Part shown: positions 1 through 9,303 of the stretch, piece after piece
How the letters are laid out: each line of letters starts with the position of its first letter
Position numbering within the stretch: the stretch's first letter is position 1
Origin: CAYLVJ01 sp964501525
GTDB lineage: Bacteria > Patescibacteriota > Minisyncoccia > Minisyncoccales > CAYTKG01
Reading direction: 5' to 3'
Assembly: GCA_964501525.1 (NCBI GenBank)
Contig: CAZCSI010000007.1
Coordinates: forward strand, 1 to 23,267
Length of the DNA: 23,267 nt
Translations under genes and position numbers: made by a program
Notes under the pieces: generated by a model
The model's database searches: none
The model's input: the letters and a program-made list of their open reading frames with translations, nothing else
What the model was told of the DNA's origin: nothing

Positions 1-81
1 ATATCCCTTAATCCGGATGTGGTTATAAAAACCATACTCTCAGTATCTGAAAACCTTGACAAGAAGAAGAGAGTGGATTAA
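1..81 (+). CDS. C-terminal end of an unidentified protein (5' partial)
   Basis: Frame 1 is open from the first base to a TAA at 79-81 and encodes 26 residues ending ...SENLDKKKRVD. The other two forward frames hit stops at once. The fragment is too short to assign to a family. Its stop codon overlaps the -10 element of the rpoB promoter, so the upstream gene and the rpoB promoter are interleaved. The segment could be chance open sequence, but the lysine-rich charged end is typical of a real C-terminus. Confidence 0.55.
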   Translation: MSLNPDVVIKTILSVSENLDKKKRVD

Positions 82-84
82 AAT
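56..84 (+). promoter_or_regulatory. Sigma70-type promoter for rpoB(-rpoC)
   Basis: A perfect -35 TTGACA (56-61) is followed by a 17-bp spacer and a -10 TAAAAT (79-84). The predicted start near 91-92 gives a leader of about 120 nt before the rpoB ATG. The -10 overlaps the TAA stop of the preceding reading frame. Confidence 0.8.
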
Positions 85-121
85 AAAAAACGTATTTACA
101 TATTCGGTTTCAATTAACAAA

Positions 122-190
122 TAGCTTTGATACCCTGGCCGCTGGATCGAGGGCAGGTTTTATTTAGGACCTGTTTTTTTATCAAAGCTG
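122..190 (+). promoter_or_regulatory. Structured 5' leader of rpoB, possible attenuator
   Basis: An outer 10-bp perfect inverted repeat pairs AGCTTTGATA (123-132) with TATCAAAGCT (180-189), with a possible extra T-G pair outside. Inside it, CAGGT (154-158) pairs with ACCTG (169-173), followed directly by a run of seven T, which resembles an intrinsic terminator. CCTG at 134-137 could instead pair with CAGG at 154-157, excluding the terminator hairpin. CCCT (133-136) can also pair with AGGG (150-153). The inner hairpin could simply be a terminator for the upstream gene, but it lies downstream of the rpoB promoter, so it would act on rpoB transcripts too. The regulatory role is inferred. Confidence 0.5.
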
Positions 191-212
191 AACTCTTGTT
201 TTAAAATTTAAA

Positions 213-3200
213 ATGAAAATAAAAGATTTTTCAAAAAGCAAACATAATTTGCCAGTCGGAGATCTTTTGACTCTCCAGCGCAAGAGCTGGCAGCGGTTCT
301 GGGACAAAGAGTTTCCCGCTTTACTGGAAGAGTTCTCGCCCATCAAGGATTACACCGGTAAAAAACTCGAACTGCACCTTCTCGGTTACTATCTGGATGA
401 GCCCAAGTACAAGAGCAGGGAAGAGGCGCGTTACAACAATGCTTCTTACGCCGCCCCGCTGAAGATAAAAACTAAACTTGTCAACCTTAAAACAAAAAAA
501 GAGAAAAAACAGGATGTGCGCCTGGCTAACTTTCCCCTGCTTACAGAAAGGGGAACTTTTATTATTGACGGTATAGAAAGGGTGGCTATTTCCCAGTTGA
601 TACGCTCCCCGGGCGTTTTTTTTACATCGAGGCACGTTAGGGGTAAAGAGGCTTTTGGAGCCAAGATCATACCGGATAGGGGGGCCTGGCTCAGGTTTGT
701 TACTCACTGGACCGGGTTTATCGCGGTCAAGATAAACCGAAGACGCAAAGTACCGATTACGACTCTTTTGCGGGCTTTGGGAATGGAAAAGAATCAGGAG
801 ATAAGGGATTATTACAAAGATGTTCTGAAGGGAGGAGAAATCGATTATATTGAGAAGACCCTGGAAAAAGATTCTACCAAGAATCAGAAAGAGGCCTTTT
901 TGGAGATCTACAGCCGGCTCCGGCCGGGAGAGAGAGGAACAGCCGAGGTGGCGCAGGATTTTATTGAAGATATGCTTTTCAACCCCCAGCGTTATGACTT
1001 TGGAGAGGTGGGCCGTTGGAAAACTTGGCAGCGCCTTCCTAAGCTGGCTCCTTCAGGAGACAATTTGGTTGATAAAATAAAAAGAAAAGACAGGGCTTTA
1101 AAACCCGAGGATGTTTTTGCTATAACAGAAGAAATTATCAGGCTCAACAATACCCCCGGGGCCCAGCCGGACAAGATTGACCACTTGGGCAACAGAAGGG
1201 TCCGGGTGTTTACAGAGCTCCTTCTGAACTCCTTAAGGGTTGGGATGAGAAGGTTGGAAAGGGTGGCCAAGGACAGAATGGCCTCACGGGACATAACTGA
1301 AGTCAGGTCATCTGATATCATTAACCCGCGGGTTTTCGAGGCCCGGGTTCAATCCTTTTTTGCCACGGGGCAGATGAGTCAATTTATGGACAACGAGAAT
1401 CCGGTGGCCGAGACCGAACACAAAAGAGAGTTGACCGCTAAAGGCCCTCAGGGCCTGACCAGCGAAAGGGCTGGTTTTGAGGTCAGGGATGTTCAGCCCT
1501 CTCACTACGGAAGAGTATGTCCCATTCAGACTCCTGAGGGCCAGAACGTAGGCCTGATTGTCCATCTCTCTCTGTATGCCCGGGTAAATGATCTCGGGTT
1601 TATAGAAACCCCTTATTTCCGAGTGAAAAAGGGACGCATTACTAAAGACATAGTTTACCTTAATGCTTTTGAGGAAGAAGATAAAATTATCGGCTCCGGT
1701 TTAATAGAGACAGACGGTAAAGGCAATATATTGGCTGATGAGGTAGAGGCGAGGATTAAGACTAAGCCGGGGATGGCTGATAAAAATGAATTGGAACTGG
1801 TTGATGTTTCTCCGGAGCAGATCTTGTCGGTAGCTCCTTCGCTGGCTCCTTTCCAGCAGAACAATGATGCCAACCGCGCTTTGATGGGCTCCAATATGCA
1901 GAGACAATCTCTGCCCCTCATTGATCCGGAGGTGCCTCTTATTTTGAGCGGTGTGGAATCAAGGGTGGCCCGGGATTCCGGATTGCAGATAAGAGCGGAA
2001 AAAAACGGGGTGGTGAAGGAGGTGGACGGGCAGCATGTCAAGCTGGAGGTGAAAGGAAAGCAGGGCAAGAAGATAGAAAAAAATTATCCGCTCAGGGTTT
2101 TTGTTCAAACCAACAAAAACTCTTGTTTTCATCAAAAACCCGTAGTTGACAAAGGCCAGGAGGTTAAAAAAGGAGATGTGCTGGCTGAGGGAGGGGCCAT
2201 TGTGGACGGCAGAGTTTCTATAGGCAAGAACCTTTTGGTGGCTATTATGTCTTGGGGGGGCGCTAACTACGAAGATGCAATTCTTGTTTCCGAAAGGCTG
2301 CTTAAAAATGAAAGCTTCAGTTCTATCAGGGTCAGGAGTTTTTCCTGCCGGGTTAGAGACACCAAGGTTGGGCCGGAGCAGACTACGTTTGACATTCCTA
2401 ATGTGAGCAAGGAGAAACTATCCAACCTGGATGACGAAGGTATAATTAGAATCGGCTCTAAGGTGGGCTCCAATGACATTCTGGTGGGTAAGGTTTCTCC
2501 CAGAGAGAAAGAGACTCTAACAGCCGAGGAAAGGCTTTTAAAAGCTATTTTTGGAGAAAAGGCAAAACAAGTTAAAAATACATCTTTGACCTTGAAACAT
2601 GGAGAAAGGGGTGTGGTGATGAGCATCAGAACCTTCTCCCGAGAACAGGGGCATCGGCTTGACCCCGGAGTGATCAAGCAGATTGATGTTGAGGTGGCCC
2701 AGATAAGAAAGTTGACGGTGGGGGACAAGCTGGCTAATCGGCATGGAAACAAAGGAGTTATCACCAAAATCCTGCCTGAAGAAGATATGCCATTTTTAGA
2801 AGACGGGACTCCGGTTGACGTTATTCTTAATCCTACCGGTATTACCAAAAGAATGAACTTCGGCCAGGTTTTGGAAGCACATCTTGGATTGGCTGCTAAA
2901 AAAATCGGTTATCATGCTCAGAGTCCGGCTTTCTCGGGAGCCACAGTAACAGAGGTTAAAAAGGAGCTGAAAGAAGCTGACCTGCCTGAGGACGGCAAGA
3001 TGACTCTTTACGACGGCCGTACCGGTCAAGATTTTCACGACAAAGTCACGGTGGGCTATATGTATTTGATGAAGCTGGACCATATGGCTGAGGACAAGCT
3101 GCATATGAGGTCCATCGGTCCTTATTCTCTTATCACTCAGCAGCCTTTGGGCGGAAAAGCCCAGTTCGGCGGACAGCGTTTTGGTGAGATGGAGGTTTGG

Positions 3201-3404
3201 GCTTTGGAAGGATACGGAGCCGCTTACAGCCTGCAGGAGATGCTTACTATAAAATCTGACGATGTGATGGGCCGGGCTCAGGCCTACAAATCGATACTTC
3301 AGGGCAGACCCATTAAAACACCTACTGTGCCCGCTTCTTTTAATCTTTTGGTCAACGAGATGAAGTCTCTGGGTCTTAACATCATTATTGAAGAGGAATC
3401 ATAA
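213..3404 (+). CDS. rpoB: DNA-directed RNA polymerase subunit beta
   Basis: RpoB forms one half of the RNA polymerase catalytic cleft. Recognisable blocks are SQLIRSPGVFF (about residue 126), the rifampicin-region block SQFMDNENP...HKRELTAKGPQGLTSERAGFEVRDV (about 389-425), YGRVCPIQTPEGQNVGLI, the active-site block KLANRHGNKGVITK (about 839) and the C-terminal GGKAQFGGQRFGEMEVWALEGYGA (about 980-1003). At 1063 residues it is much shorter than E. coli RpoB (1342), consistent with loss of lineage-specific insertions. The ATG at 213 has no SD; upstream is only A/T-rich sequence. It is followed 67 bp later by rpoC. Two residues that contact rifampicin in E. coli (R529, S531) are E406 and T408 here. 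Confidence 0.98.
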   Translation: MKIKDFSKSKHNLPVGDLLTLQRKSWQRFWDKEFPALLEEFSPIKDYTGKKLELHLLGYYLDEPKYKSREEARYNNASYAAPLKIKTKLVNLKTKKEKKQDVRLANFPLLTERGTFIIDGIERVAISQLIRSPGVFFTSRHVRGKEAFGAKIIPDRGAWLRFVTHWTGFIAVKINRRRKVPITTLLRALGMEKNQEIRDYYKDVLKGGEIDYIEKTLEKDSTKNQKEAFLEIYSRLRPGERGTAEVAQDFIEDMLFNPQRYDFGEVGRWKTWQRLPKLAPSGDNLVDKIKRKDRALKPEDVFAITEEIIRLNNTPGAQPDKIDHLGNRRVRVFTELLLNSLRVGMRRLERVAKDRMASRDITEVRSSDIINPRVFEARVQSFFATGQMSQFMDNENPVAETEHKRELTAKGPQGLTSERAGFEVRDVQPSHYGRVCPIQTPEGQNVGLIVHLSLYARVNDLGFIETPYFRVKKGRITKDIVYLNAFEEEDKIIGSGLIETDGKGNILADEVEARIKTKPGMADKNELELVDVSPEQILSVAPSLAPFQQNNDANRALMGSNMQRQSLPLIDPEVPLILSGVESRVARDSGLQIRAEKNGVVKEVDGQHVKLEVKGKQGKKIEKNYPLRVFVQTNKNSCFHQKPVVDKGQEVKKGDVLAEGGAIVDGRVSIGKNLLVAIMSWGGANYEDAILVSERLLKNESFSSIRVRSFSCRVRDTKVGPEQTTFDIPNVSKEKLSNLDDEGIIRIGSKVGSNDILVGKVSPREKETLTAEERLLKAIFGEKAKQVKNTSLTLKHGERGVVMSIRTFSREQGHRLDPGVIKQIDVEVAQIRKLTVGDKLANRHGNKGVITKILPEEDMPFLEDGTPVDVILNPTGITKRMNFGQVLEAHLGLAAKKIGYHAQSPAFSGATVTEVKKELKEADLPEDGKMTLYDGRTGQDFHDKVTVGYMYLMKLDHMAEDKLHMRSIGPYSLITQQPLGGKAQFGGQRFGEMEVWALEGYGAAYSLQEMLTIKSDDVMGRAQAYKSILQGRPIKTPTVPASFNLLVNEMKSLGLNIIIEEES

Positions 3405-3471
3405 ACAATAGGTCATAGTGCAGTTTTGGGATAAGCTTCTCAGCGCTATAACTATTTTTATTATATAACTT

Positions 3472-6400
3472 ATGGAGATAAAAGATTTTGAAAGTATAAG
3501 AATAAAGCTTGCCTCTCCCAAGGAGATTCTTTCCTGGTCTCACGGAGAAGTTTTAGAGCCGGAAACAATTAATTACAGAACCTTAAAGCCGGAAAAAGAC
3601 GGCTTGTTTTGTGAGAAGATTTTCGGGCCGACCAAGGATTATCAATGTTACTGCGGCAAGTACCGCGGACGGCAGTACAAAGGCATTGTGTGCGACAGAT
3701 GCGGGGTAGAGGTAACCAGCAGCAAAGTAAGAAGGGAGAGGATGGGTCACATAGAGCTGGCGGCGCCGGTAGCTCACATTTGGTTTTTGAGGGGTATTCC
3801 TTCCCGCATCGGTATGGTGTTCGGGGTTTCCCGCAGAGACCTTTCAAATGTGGTTTATTTTGTTTCTTATATCATCATCTCTGTATCTGACGAAGACAAA
3901 GAAAGAGTTTTAGAAGAGATCAATGATGAATACAAACAGAAGGTAAAGGAGCGCAAAGGAGAAATTGAAGACGATGAGGAGCTGAAGAAAGTTCTCAGAC
4001 AGCTGCGTGCGGCTCGAGACAAGGCCGTTGACCAGCTTTCTGCAATTCACAAGCATAATGTTATCTCCGAGGTTGAATACAGGCGTCTTAGTTTGAAGTA
4101 CGGAGAGATTTTTGAGGCCAAGACCGGGGCAGAGGCCCTTTTCACAATGTTCAAAGAGATAGACCTCGAGCAGCAGATAGAAAAACTCAGAAAAGAATAT
4201 GAAGAGGCTCCCTCTTCAAGAAGAAAAAAGCTGCTGCGGCGTCTTAAGTTTTTCGAAGGGCTTGAAAAAGCAGGCCTTCGTCCGGAGTGGATGTTTTTAG
4301 AGGTTCTGCCCGTTCTGCCTCCGGGATTGAGGCCCATGGTGCAGCTGGATGGAGGCAGATATGCTTCCTCGGACCTGAATGATCTTTACCGGAGAGTTAT
4401 CAACCGCAACAACCGGCTTAAGTATCTGCTGGAGATATCAGCCCCCGAGGTTATTATTAGAAATGAAAAAAGAATGCTTCAGGAAGCGGTTGATGCTTTG
4501 ATGGACAACGGTATGCGGTCCAGCACGGTTACGCGTCCGGCCGCAGGCGGAAGAAGGCCCCTCAAAAGTTTGGCCGATATGTTGAAAGGAAAAAAGGGCC
4601 GTTTTAGAAGAAATCTACTGGGGAAAAGAGTGGATTATTCCGGCCGGGCTGTAATTGTGGTCGGTCCGCACCTTCCGCTTCATAAAGCAGGAATTCCCAA
4701 GGAGATGGCTTTGGAGATGTTCAAGCCTTTTGTTATCAAAAAACTTTTGGAAAAAGAAGAGGCCTATAATGTACGCAGCGCCAAAGATATAATCGACGAA
4801 AAAACAGACGAGGTATGGGCCACACTGGAAGAGGTTGTCAAGGGCCAGTATGTACTTCTCAACAGGGCTCCTACTTTGCACAGACTTTCAATTCAGGCTT
4901 TTGAACCGGTTTTAGTGGAAGGGAAAGCAATTCAGGTTCCCCCTCTCGTTTGTCCTGCCTTCAACGCTGACTTTGATGGAGACCAGATGGCGGTTCATCT
5001 TCCGCTTTCCAAGGAGGCGCAGGAAGAGGCTAAAGAGAGAATGCTTTCCAGCCTGAATCTTCTTAAGCCTGCTCACGGGAAACCTATTGTCAACCCTTCG
5101 CAGGATATGATTATGGGGTGCTACTGGCTTACCACCCTTAGGAGTAAGGCGCAGGGAGAGGGCAAGGTTTTTTCCAGTCCGCGTGAAGCCCTGGCTGCTT
5201 ATGAAGCCGGGCTGATTCACGTTCAGGCCGAGGTTGAAGTCAAGGGAATCAAAGGGGCCGAAGAAGAGCTTACCAAAACCTCTGTGGGCCGTATTATACT
5301 TAATCAGGCTTTACCGGATGAGCTTCCTTTTTACAATAAACGTCTTGACTCGGATAAGCTGGGTGACATCACCTGGGAGATTATAAGGAGATGCGGGTCC
5401 AGCAATGCAGCAGAGTATGTAAGCCATATTAAAGACATCGGGTTTGAATGGGCCAGCAAAAGCGGCATCTCTTTGGGAATGGATGATTTTGTGGTGCCCG
5501 AAGAAAAGACAGAGATTTTAAAGACAGCTGACGAACAAGTTAGTAAGGTGGAGAGTCTTTATGAAAAGGGCCTGTTGTCAGCGGAGGAAAAAACAGAGCA
5601 GGTTATCGAGGCCTGGACAGAAGCTAAGGTCAAAGTAGAGGAGATAGTGCCCAAGAAGCTTAACAAGCATTCCCCCATCTTTATTATGGCTGATTCGGGA
5701 TGTCGTGGGTCCTGGAGCCAGCCGATTCAAATTGGAGGCATGAGAGGGCTTATGGTTGACCCTTCGGGGCGTGTTGTAGAGCTGCCGATTAAAAGCAGCT
5801 TTAAAGAAGGATTAGGGGTGCTTGAATATTTTATCTCCACTCACGGTTCGCGTAAGGGAATTTCCGACAAGGCGTTGGGTACAGCTGAGGCAGGTTATTT
5901 AACTCGTCGTTTGGCAGATGCAGCACATGATGTGATTGTTAACGAGGAGGACTGCGGCGAAAAAGAGGGCATAGAGGTCTTGTTAAAAGAAGCCGAGGAT
6001 TTAGGCCAGGATGTCGGACAAAAAATTGCGGGCCGGGTTCTTTTGGAAAAAGTTACCGGTAAGAAAAACAAGGTGATTGCCAAAAAAGGGGAGATTATCA
6101 CCTGGGAAAAGGCGAAAACGATAGAGAAGGAAGGCGTAGAGAGAATTAAAGTGCGTTCTCCTTTTAAGTGCAAAAGCTTGTGGGGGGTCTGTCAAAAATG
6201 CTATGGATGGGACCTCGGATATAACGAGCCGGTCAAGTTGGGTCAGGCGGTTGGTATAGTGGCAGCCCAGAGTATCGGGGAGCCCGGCACCCAGCTTACT
6301 ATGAGAACTTTTCACACCGGCGGGGTGGCAGGAGAAGCTGATATTACTCAAGGTCTTCCGCGCACCGAAGAACTTTTTGAAACTAGAAAACCCAAAGGAA

Positions 6401-7068
6401 AGGCTGTCGTTTCCAAGGTTTACGGTCAAGTTGTTTCCGTGAAAAACGGAGTTGTTAAAGTAAGAGCCAACCCGAGCTCCAAGAAAAAAGCGGTTAAGCC
6501 CGATATTGTAGAATACAAAATTCCCGATTCCCGCCCCGTATTGGTTAAAAAAGGTGATAAAATAGAAAAAGGACAGAGAATCTGCGAGGGCAGTATCGAC
6601 CTTAATGAGCTTTTCTATCTTCGAGGCATGGAACACACTCAGCGCTACTTGTTGTCCGAGATTCAGAAGATATACGTTTCTCAGGGGGTTAAGATTCATG
6701 ACAAACACTTTGAGGTGATCATCAATAGAATGTTTTCCAGGGTCAAGATAACCGAGCCGGGCGGCACTCCGTTCCTGCCTGGAGAGATTGTTACGCGCGA
6801 CAGGTTTCTATCGGAAAACGAGAAAATCAAGGAGGAAAAAGGAAAAGAAGCTCAAGCTGAACGTCTTTTGCTGGGTATTTCCAGGGTTTCTCTCAGTGCG
6901 GACAGCTTTCTTTCTGCCGCTTCGTTTCAGCGTACTTCAAAGGTGCTTATTGAGGCAGCTCTTCGCAATCAGGAAGACCCTCTGCGCGGACTAAAAGAGA
7001 ATGTTATCGTTGGCAAACTGGTTCCTGTCGGCACCGGATTTCCCAAACAAAAAGAAAGTTCCTCTTAA
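3472..7068 (+). CDS. rpoC: DNA-directed RNA polymerase subunit beta'
   Basis: RpoC carries the catalytic Mg2+ site. The N-terminal zinc ribbon is present (C59, C61, C74, C77), as is the NADFDGD motif with D500, D502 and D504. The second zinc site is complete (C828, C900, C907, C910). The bridge-helix and trigger-loop region reads QSIGEPGTQLTMRTFHTGGVAGEADITQGLPR (split motif, M944 at its centre). The length of 1198 residues is close to the compact beta' of Firmicutes and shorter than E. coli (1407). The ATG has no SD and sits after an A/T-rich stretch. The 67-bp gap to rpoB contains only a weak TATAAC with a poorly spaced TTGGGA, so co-transcription with rpoB is most likely. Confidence 0.98.
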   Translation: MEIKDFESIRIKLASPKEILSWSHGEVLEPETINYRTLKPEKDGLFCEKIFGPTKDYQCYCGKYRGRQYKGIVCDRCGVEVTSSKVRRERMGHIELAAPVAHIWFLRGIPSRIGMVFGVSRRDLSNVVYFVSYIIISVSDEDKERVLEEINDEYKQKVKERKGEIEDDEELKKVLRQLRAARDKAVDQLSAIHKHNVISEVEYRRLSLKYGEIFEAKTGAEALFTMFKEIDLEQQIEKLRKEYEEAPSSRRKKLLRRLKFFEGLEKAGLRPEWMFLEVLPVLPPGLRPMVQLDGGRYASSDLNDLYRRVINRNNRLKYLLEISAPEVIIRNEKRMLQEAVDALMDNGMRSSTVTRPAAGGRRPLKSLADMLKGKKGRFRRNLLGKRVDYSGRAVIVVGPHLPLHKAGIPKEMALEMFKPFVIKKLLEKEEAYNVRSAKDIIDEKTDEVWATLEEVVKGQYVLLNRAPTLHRLSIQAFEPVLVEGKAIQVPPLVCPAFNADFDGDQMAVHLPLSKEAQEEAKERMLSSLNLLKPAHGKPIVNPSQDMIMGCYWLTTLRSKAQGEGKVFSSPREALAAYEAGLIHVQAEVEVKGIKGAEEELTKTSVGRIILNQALPDELPFYNKRLDSDKLGDITWEIIRRCGSSNAAEYVSHIKDIGFEWASKSGISLGMDDFVVPEEKTEILKTADEQVSKVESLYEKGLLSAEEKTEQVIEAWTEAKVKVEEIVPKKLNKHSPIFIMADSGCRGSWSQPIQIGGMRGLMVDPSGRVVELPIKSSFKEGLGVLEYFISTHGSRKGISDKALGTAEAGYLTRRLADAAHDVIVNEEDCGEKEGIEVLLKEAEDLGQDVGQKIAGRVLLEKVTGKKNKVIAKKGEIITWEKAKTIEKEGVERIKVRSPFKCKSLWGVCQKCYGWDLGYNEPVKLGQAVGIVAAQSIGEPGTQLTMRTFHTGGVAGEADITQGLPRTEELFETRKPKGKAVVSKVYGQVVSVKNGVVKVRANPSSKKKAVKPDIVEYKIPDSRPVLVKKGDKIEKGQRICEGSIDLNELFYLRGMEHTQRYLLSEIQKIYVSQGVKIHDKHFEVIINRMFSRVKITEPGGTPFLPGEIVTRDRFLSENEKIKEEKGKEAQAERLLLGISRVSLSADSFLSAASFQRTSKVLIEAALRNQEDPLRGLKENVIVGKLVPVGTGFPKQKESSS

Positions 7069-7092
7069 TAGGGCTTTGAGGTTCACTTTAAT

Positions 7093-9258
7093 ATGGGTCG
7101 CAGAAAAAAGAAAAATAAAAACGGGGTTGTGAACGCAGTTTTAAAAGGAGCTAAGGCTCTGCTGGTTAGAATTTTCAGGGCCTTGATCAATATTCCCGGC
7201 CGGATCAAAAGAAATATTTTATCAGCGATGATATTTCTGATGGCCCTTATAGTTTTTCTTGGATTTTTCAGTTTGGCAGGCAGAGGCGGAGAAAGAATAA
7301 ATACTTTTTTGTTTCGGCAGTTCGGTCACGGCTTATACTTGCTGCCGGCTCTCTTTATTATCTGGGGATTGTTTTTTCTTTGGTCCCCGCGCCGTCTCAT
7401 ATGGCTGGGCCTTGTTTCCGGACTGGCTTTTCTTGTTATCGCTTCGGGAATGATAGAGGTTGTCAGGGCTCCGGGCATAGAGGGGGGGAGACTAGGAGAG
7501 GTTGCTGTCGAGCCGGTAGTGATTTATTTTGGAGAACTGGTTTCTTTTTTAGGATTTGTTATTTTACTTTTTCTGAGCGGAGCTATTTTATGGTACATTT
7601 TTGAGGCCTCTTTATTTGAAGAAGAAGAGGTTAAGGGTTTTGGCCAGAGATTTAAAGACCTTCTGTCGCCTTCGGAACTCGAGGTTTTAGAGGTAGAACC
7701 CAAAAAACATAAACCGCGGAGAAAAGAAAAAAAGAAAGAAAAAGAAGAAAAAGTGGAAGAGCTCAAAATTTCCAAGGGCAGTTTGGTTTCTTCTTTACCT
7801 CCGTTGGATCTTCTCGAGGTGCGTAAAAGAGAGCCTGACTCGGGCGACATTCAAAAAGGAAGAGATATAATTAAAAAGACGTTTGATAATTTTGACATCG
7901 ATGTTAAGATGGTGGGCATCAATGTGGGGCCTACTGTAACACAGTACACTCTTAAACCGCCTAAAGGGGTGCGTCTTTCCAAAATAACAGGGCTTTCCAA
8001 TAATTTATCTTTGGCTTTAGCCGCCCATCCCGTTAGGATCGAGGCGCCTATTCCCGGTCGTTCTCTGGTTGGCATCGAGGTGCCTAATAAAAGGAGGGGA
8101 TTGGTGCGCCTGAGAGGCCTTTTATCGAATCCGAAGTTCAAAAAAGGCGACCACAGTTTAGGTTTTCCTTTGGGTGAGGATGTGGCTGGAGAAGCGGTGT
8201 ATAGTGATTTGTCCCGCCTGCCCCATCTTTTGGTGGCAGGAGCGACTGGGACCGGAAAAACAGTGTTTCTCAACTCTTTTGTCCTTTCTCTTTTGTACCG
8301 AACCGGACCGGATGAACTGCGTTTTATCCTTGTCGACCCTAAGCGGGTAGAGTTTTCCATATTCAAACACCTTCCTCATCTTCTTTGTCCGGTTGTATCC
8401 GATGCGGAAGAAACCATCGGTGTCTTGACTTGGCTGGTAGAGGAGATGGAGCGCAGATTCAAAATTTTGTCCACCAACGGTTCCCGCAATATCTACTCTT
8501 ACAACAAAAAAGTAAAGGGGTCCGAAAAGGAGAGCCATATTCCCTATATCGTGCTTGTCATTGACGAGCTGGCCGACCTGATGGTTGCCCGCGGTAAAGA
8601 GCTGGAGGGCAAAATCGTGCGTATTGCCCAGATGGCCAGAGCGGTCGGAATCCATCTGGTGGTCGCTACTCAGAGGCCTTCAGTAGAGGTTATCACCGGA
8701 TTGATCAAGGCCAACATTACAACCCGGATCAGTTTTCAGCTCCCAACTCAAACCGATTCCAGAACTGTGCTTGATATGTCCGGCGCGGAAAAGCTTCTGG
8801 GTGCGGGGGACATGCTTCTTATTTCTCCGCGCAGGGTAAAGCCGAGAAGAATTCAGTCTCCTTATGTTTCCGAGGAAGAGGTGAAAAGGGTGACGGATTG
8901 GATAGAAAAAGAGATGGCGGAATCTCTGCCTGCCGAGGATAATGTTTCTTTAAGACTGCGTGAATTTTTAGAAGATACGGAGAGCGGGGTGATGACCATA
9001 GACGGTATGGAAAAAGACCCTTTGTACGAGGAGGCGAGAGAGATTGTGATTCGCAACCAGAAAGGCTCTGCCTCTTTGCTTCAGCGCCGGCTCAGAATCG
9101 GGTACGTAAGAGCTGCTCGTATTTTGGATATGCTGGAGGCGGAAGGGATTGTGGGGCCCTCAAGGGATTCCAAGGCGAGACGAGTATTGGCGGACGAAGA
9201 AGAGTTGGAGGACCTTCAAGAGCTGGATGACCCTCGGCTTTATGACCCTGAAGAGTAG
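7093..9258 (+). CDS. ftsK: DNA translocase FtsK/SpoIIIE
   Basis: FtsK pumps DNA at the division septum and couples chromosome segregation to division. Four hydrophobic segments (about residues 40-60, 77-93, 97-117, 140-168) form the membrane anchor. A charged Lys/Glu-rich linker (about 195-225) follows, then the alpha domain (around VGPTVTQYTLKPPKGV), Walker A GATGTGKT (383-390) and Walker B IVLVIDELADL (486-496, D491/E492). The C-terminus carries a winged-helix gamma domain (SLLQRRLRIGYVRAARILDMLE), which in the family reads KOPS/SRS-type polar sequences. The linker is far shorter than in E. coli FtsK. A GAGG lies about 11 nt before the ATG, one of the few SD-like sites among the large genes. 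It sits 24 bp downstream of rpoC and 45 bp upstream of recA. Confidence 0.95.
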   Translation: MGRRKKKNKNGVVNAVLKGAKALLVRIFRALINIPGRIKRNILSAMIFLMALIVFLGFFSLAGRGGERINTFLFRQFGHGLYLLPALFIIWGLFFLWSPRRLIWLGLVSGLAFLVIASGMIEVVRAPGIEGGRLGEVAVEPVVIYFGELVSFLGFVILLFLSGAILWYIFEASLFEEEEVKGFGQRFKDLLSPSELEVLEVEPKKHKPRRKEKKKEKEEKVEELKISKGSLVSSLPPLDLLEVRKREPDSGDIQKGRDIIKKTFDNFDIDVKMVGINVGPTVTQYTLKPPKGVRLSKITGLSNNLSLALAAHPVRIEAPIPGRSLVGIEVPNKRRGLVRLRGLLSNPKFKKGDHSLGFPLGEDVAGEAVYSDLSRLPHLLVAGATGTGKTVFLNSFVLSLLYRTGPDELRFILVDPKRVEFSIFKHLPHLLCPVVSDAEETIGVLTWLVEEMERRFKILSTNGSRNIYSYNKKVKGSEKESHIPYIVLVIDELADLMVARGKELEGKIVRIAQMARAVGIHLVVATQRPSVEVITGLIKANITTRISFQLPTQTDSRTVLDMSGAEKLLGAGDMLLISPRRVKPRRIQSPYVSEEEVKRVTDWIEKEMAESLPAEDNVSLRLREFLEDTESGVMTIDGMEKDPLYEEAREIVIRNQKGSASLLQRRLRIGYVRAARILDMLEAEGIVGPSRDSKARRVLADEEELEDLQELDDPRLYDPEE

Positions 9259-9259
9259 T

Positions 9260-9287
9260 TTGTTAATGGATGTGAGCGCAATATTGT
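9260..9287 (+). promoter_or_regulatory. Possible weak recA promoter
   Basis: TTGTTA (9260-9265), a 16-bp spacer and TATTGT (9282-9287) match a sigma70 promoter at 4/6 and 4/6, in the only gap between ftsK and recA. No LexA-like operator was seen. Read-through from upstream is an equally good explanation. Confidence 0.3.
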
Positions 9288-9303
9288 GATAAGATAAAAG
9301 AGT

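Noticed and set aside
2267..2848. A 193-codon - strand open frame inside rpoB
   Set aside because: Antisense to conserved beta sequence, with a Ser/Leu-rich composition typical of a shadow.
6001..6708. A 235-codon - strand open frame inside rpoC
   Set aside because: It lies wholly antisense to the conserved beta' C-terminal region and has no family resemblance or start signal; it is a shadow frame.
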